DNA of 14,182 nt. Origin: an uncultured Clostridia bacterium (GTDB lineage Bacteria; Bacillota; Clostridia; TANB77; CAG-508). The stretch lies in contig CAKPDO010000040.1 in the NCBI GenBank assembly GCA_934148985.1, positions 1-14,182 of the forward strand, written 5' to 3'. A program made the position numbers and the translations under genes. This document shows positions 14,077-14,182 of this stretch, one piece after another (position 1 is the stretch's first letter; the number at the start of each line of letters is the position of its first letter). The notes beneath the pieces are model-generated. The model was not told where the DNA came from and did not search any database. It worked only from the letters and a program-made list of their open reading frames with translations.

Positions 14077-14182
14077 TATTTATGCAAAAATATTCAGAAT
14101 AAAATTGTAGGTTAGTCAATCATATATCACACTTTTTTGAAAAATATATACTTTGAGTACCCTATACTGTTAATAACGATTC

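Overview
The window is clearly AT-rich, has compact gene spacing, mostly AGGAGG-type ribosome binding sites, and a CIRCE-controlled groES. It also carries a SpoIIIE/FtsK translocase, a CarD-family factor, PlsY/GpsA and clostridial-style small prepilin-like genes. This points to an uncultured gut-type clostridium (Firmicutes/Bacillota, class Clostridia). The order cannot be fixed from the sequence. Nearly everything is read from the minus strand.

Layout, left to right. (1) 1-151: the start of groES, reading out of the window, with a sigma-A promoter, a CIRCE operator over the start site and a second, different palindrome over the -35. (2) About 193-495: a very small accessory locus. A plus-strand 43-codon gene with a strong SD and a predicted 5' hairpin converges on a minus-strand, promoter-driven small RNA of about 95 nt. 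They share one bidirectional terminator. Two direct repeats (13 and 14 bp) lie in the 5' part of each transcript, so each RNA carries the complement of the other's repeats, one of which covers the start codon. This is the layout of the enterococcal pAD1 par (Fst) type I toxin-antitoxin locus, but the peptide has no Fst sequence that I can recognise. I regard it as the most interesting item here.

(3) 544-9588: a minus-strand run that is probably one operon, ftsK/spoIIIE - unknown 512-aa coiled-coil protein - beta-CASP RNase-like metallo-hydrolase - GH15 glucoamylase-like enzyme - frameshifted prepilin-like gene - uppP. Gaps are short (5-58 bp). (4) 9637-10434: the carD gene with its own promoter and terminator; the likely ftsK promoter is built into the carD terminator. 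(5) 10514-11726: folD, whose protein lacks the usual catalytic lysine, divergent from a lone plus-strand 93-aa gene of unknown function. (6) 11737-14076: a zinc-ribbon protein gene and a gpsA-plsY pair for glycerophospholipid synthesis, with a promoter before plsY.

Functional themes are envelope and phospholipid synthesis (plsY, gpsA, uppP), chromosome segregation (ftsK), RNA and transcription control (carD, beta-CASP protein), one-carbon metabolism (folD) and storage glucan use (GH15). No gene-free stretch exceeds 300 bases. I saw no tRNA, rRNA, CRISPR array or complete insertion sequence.
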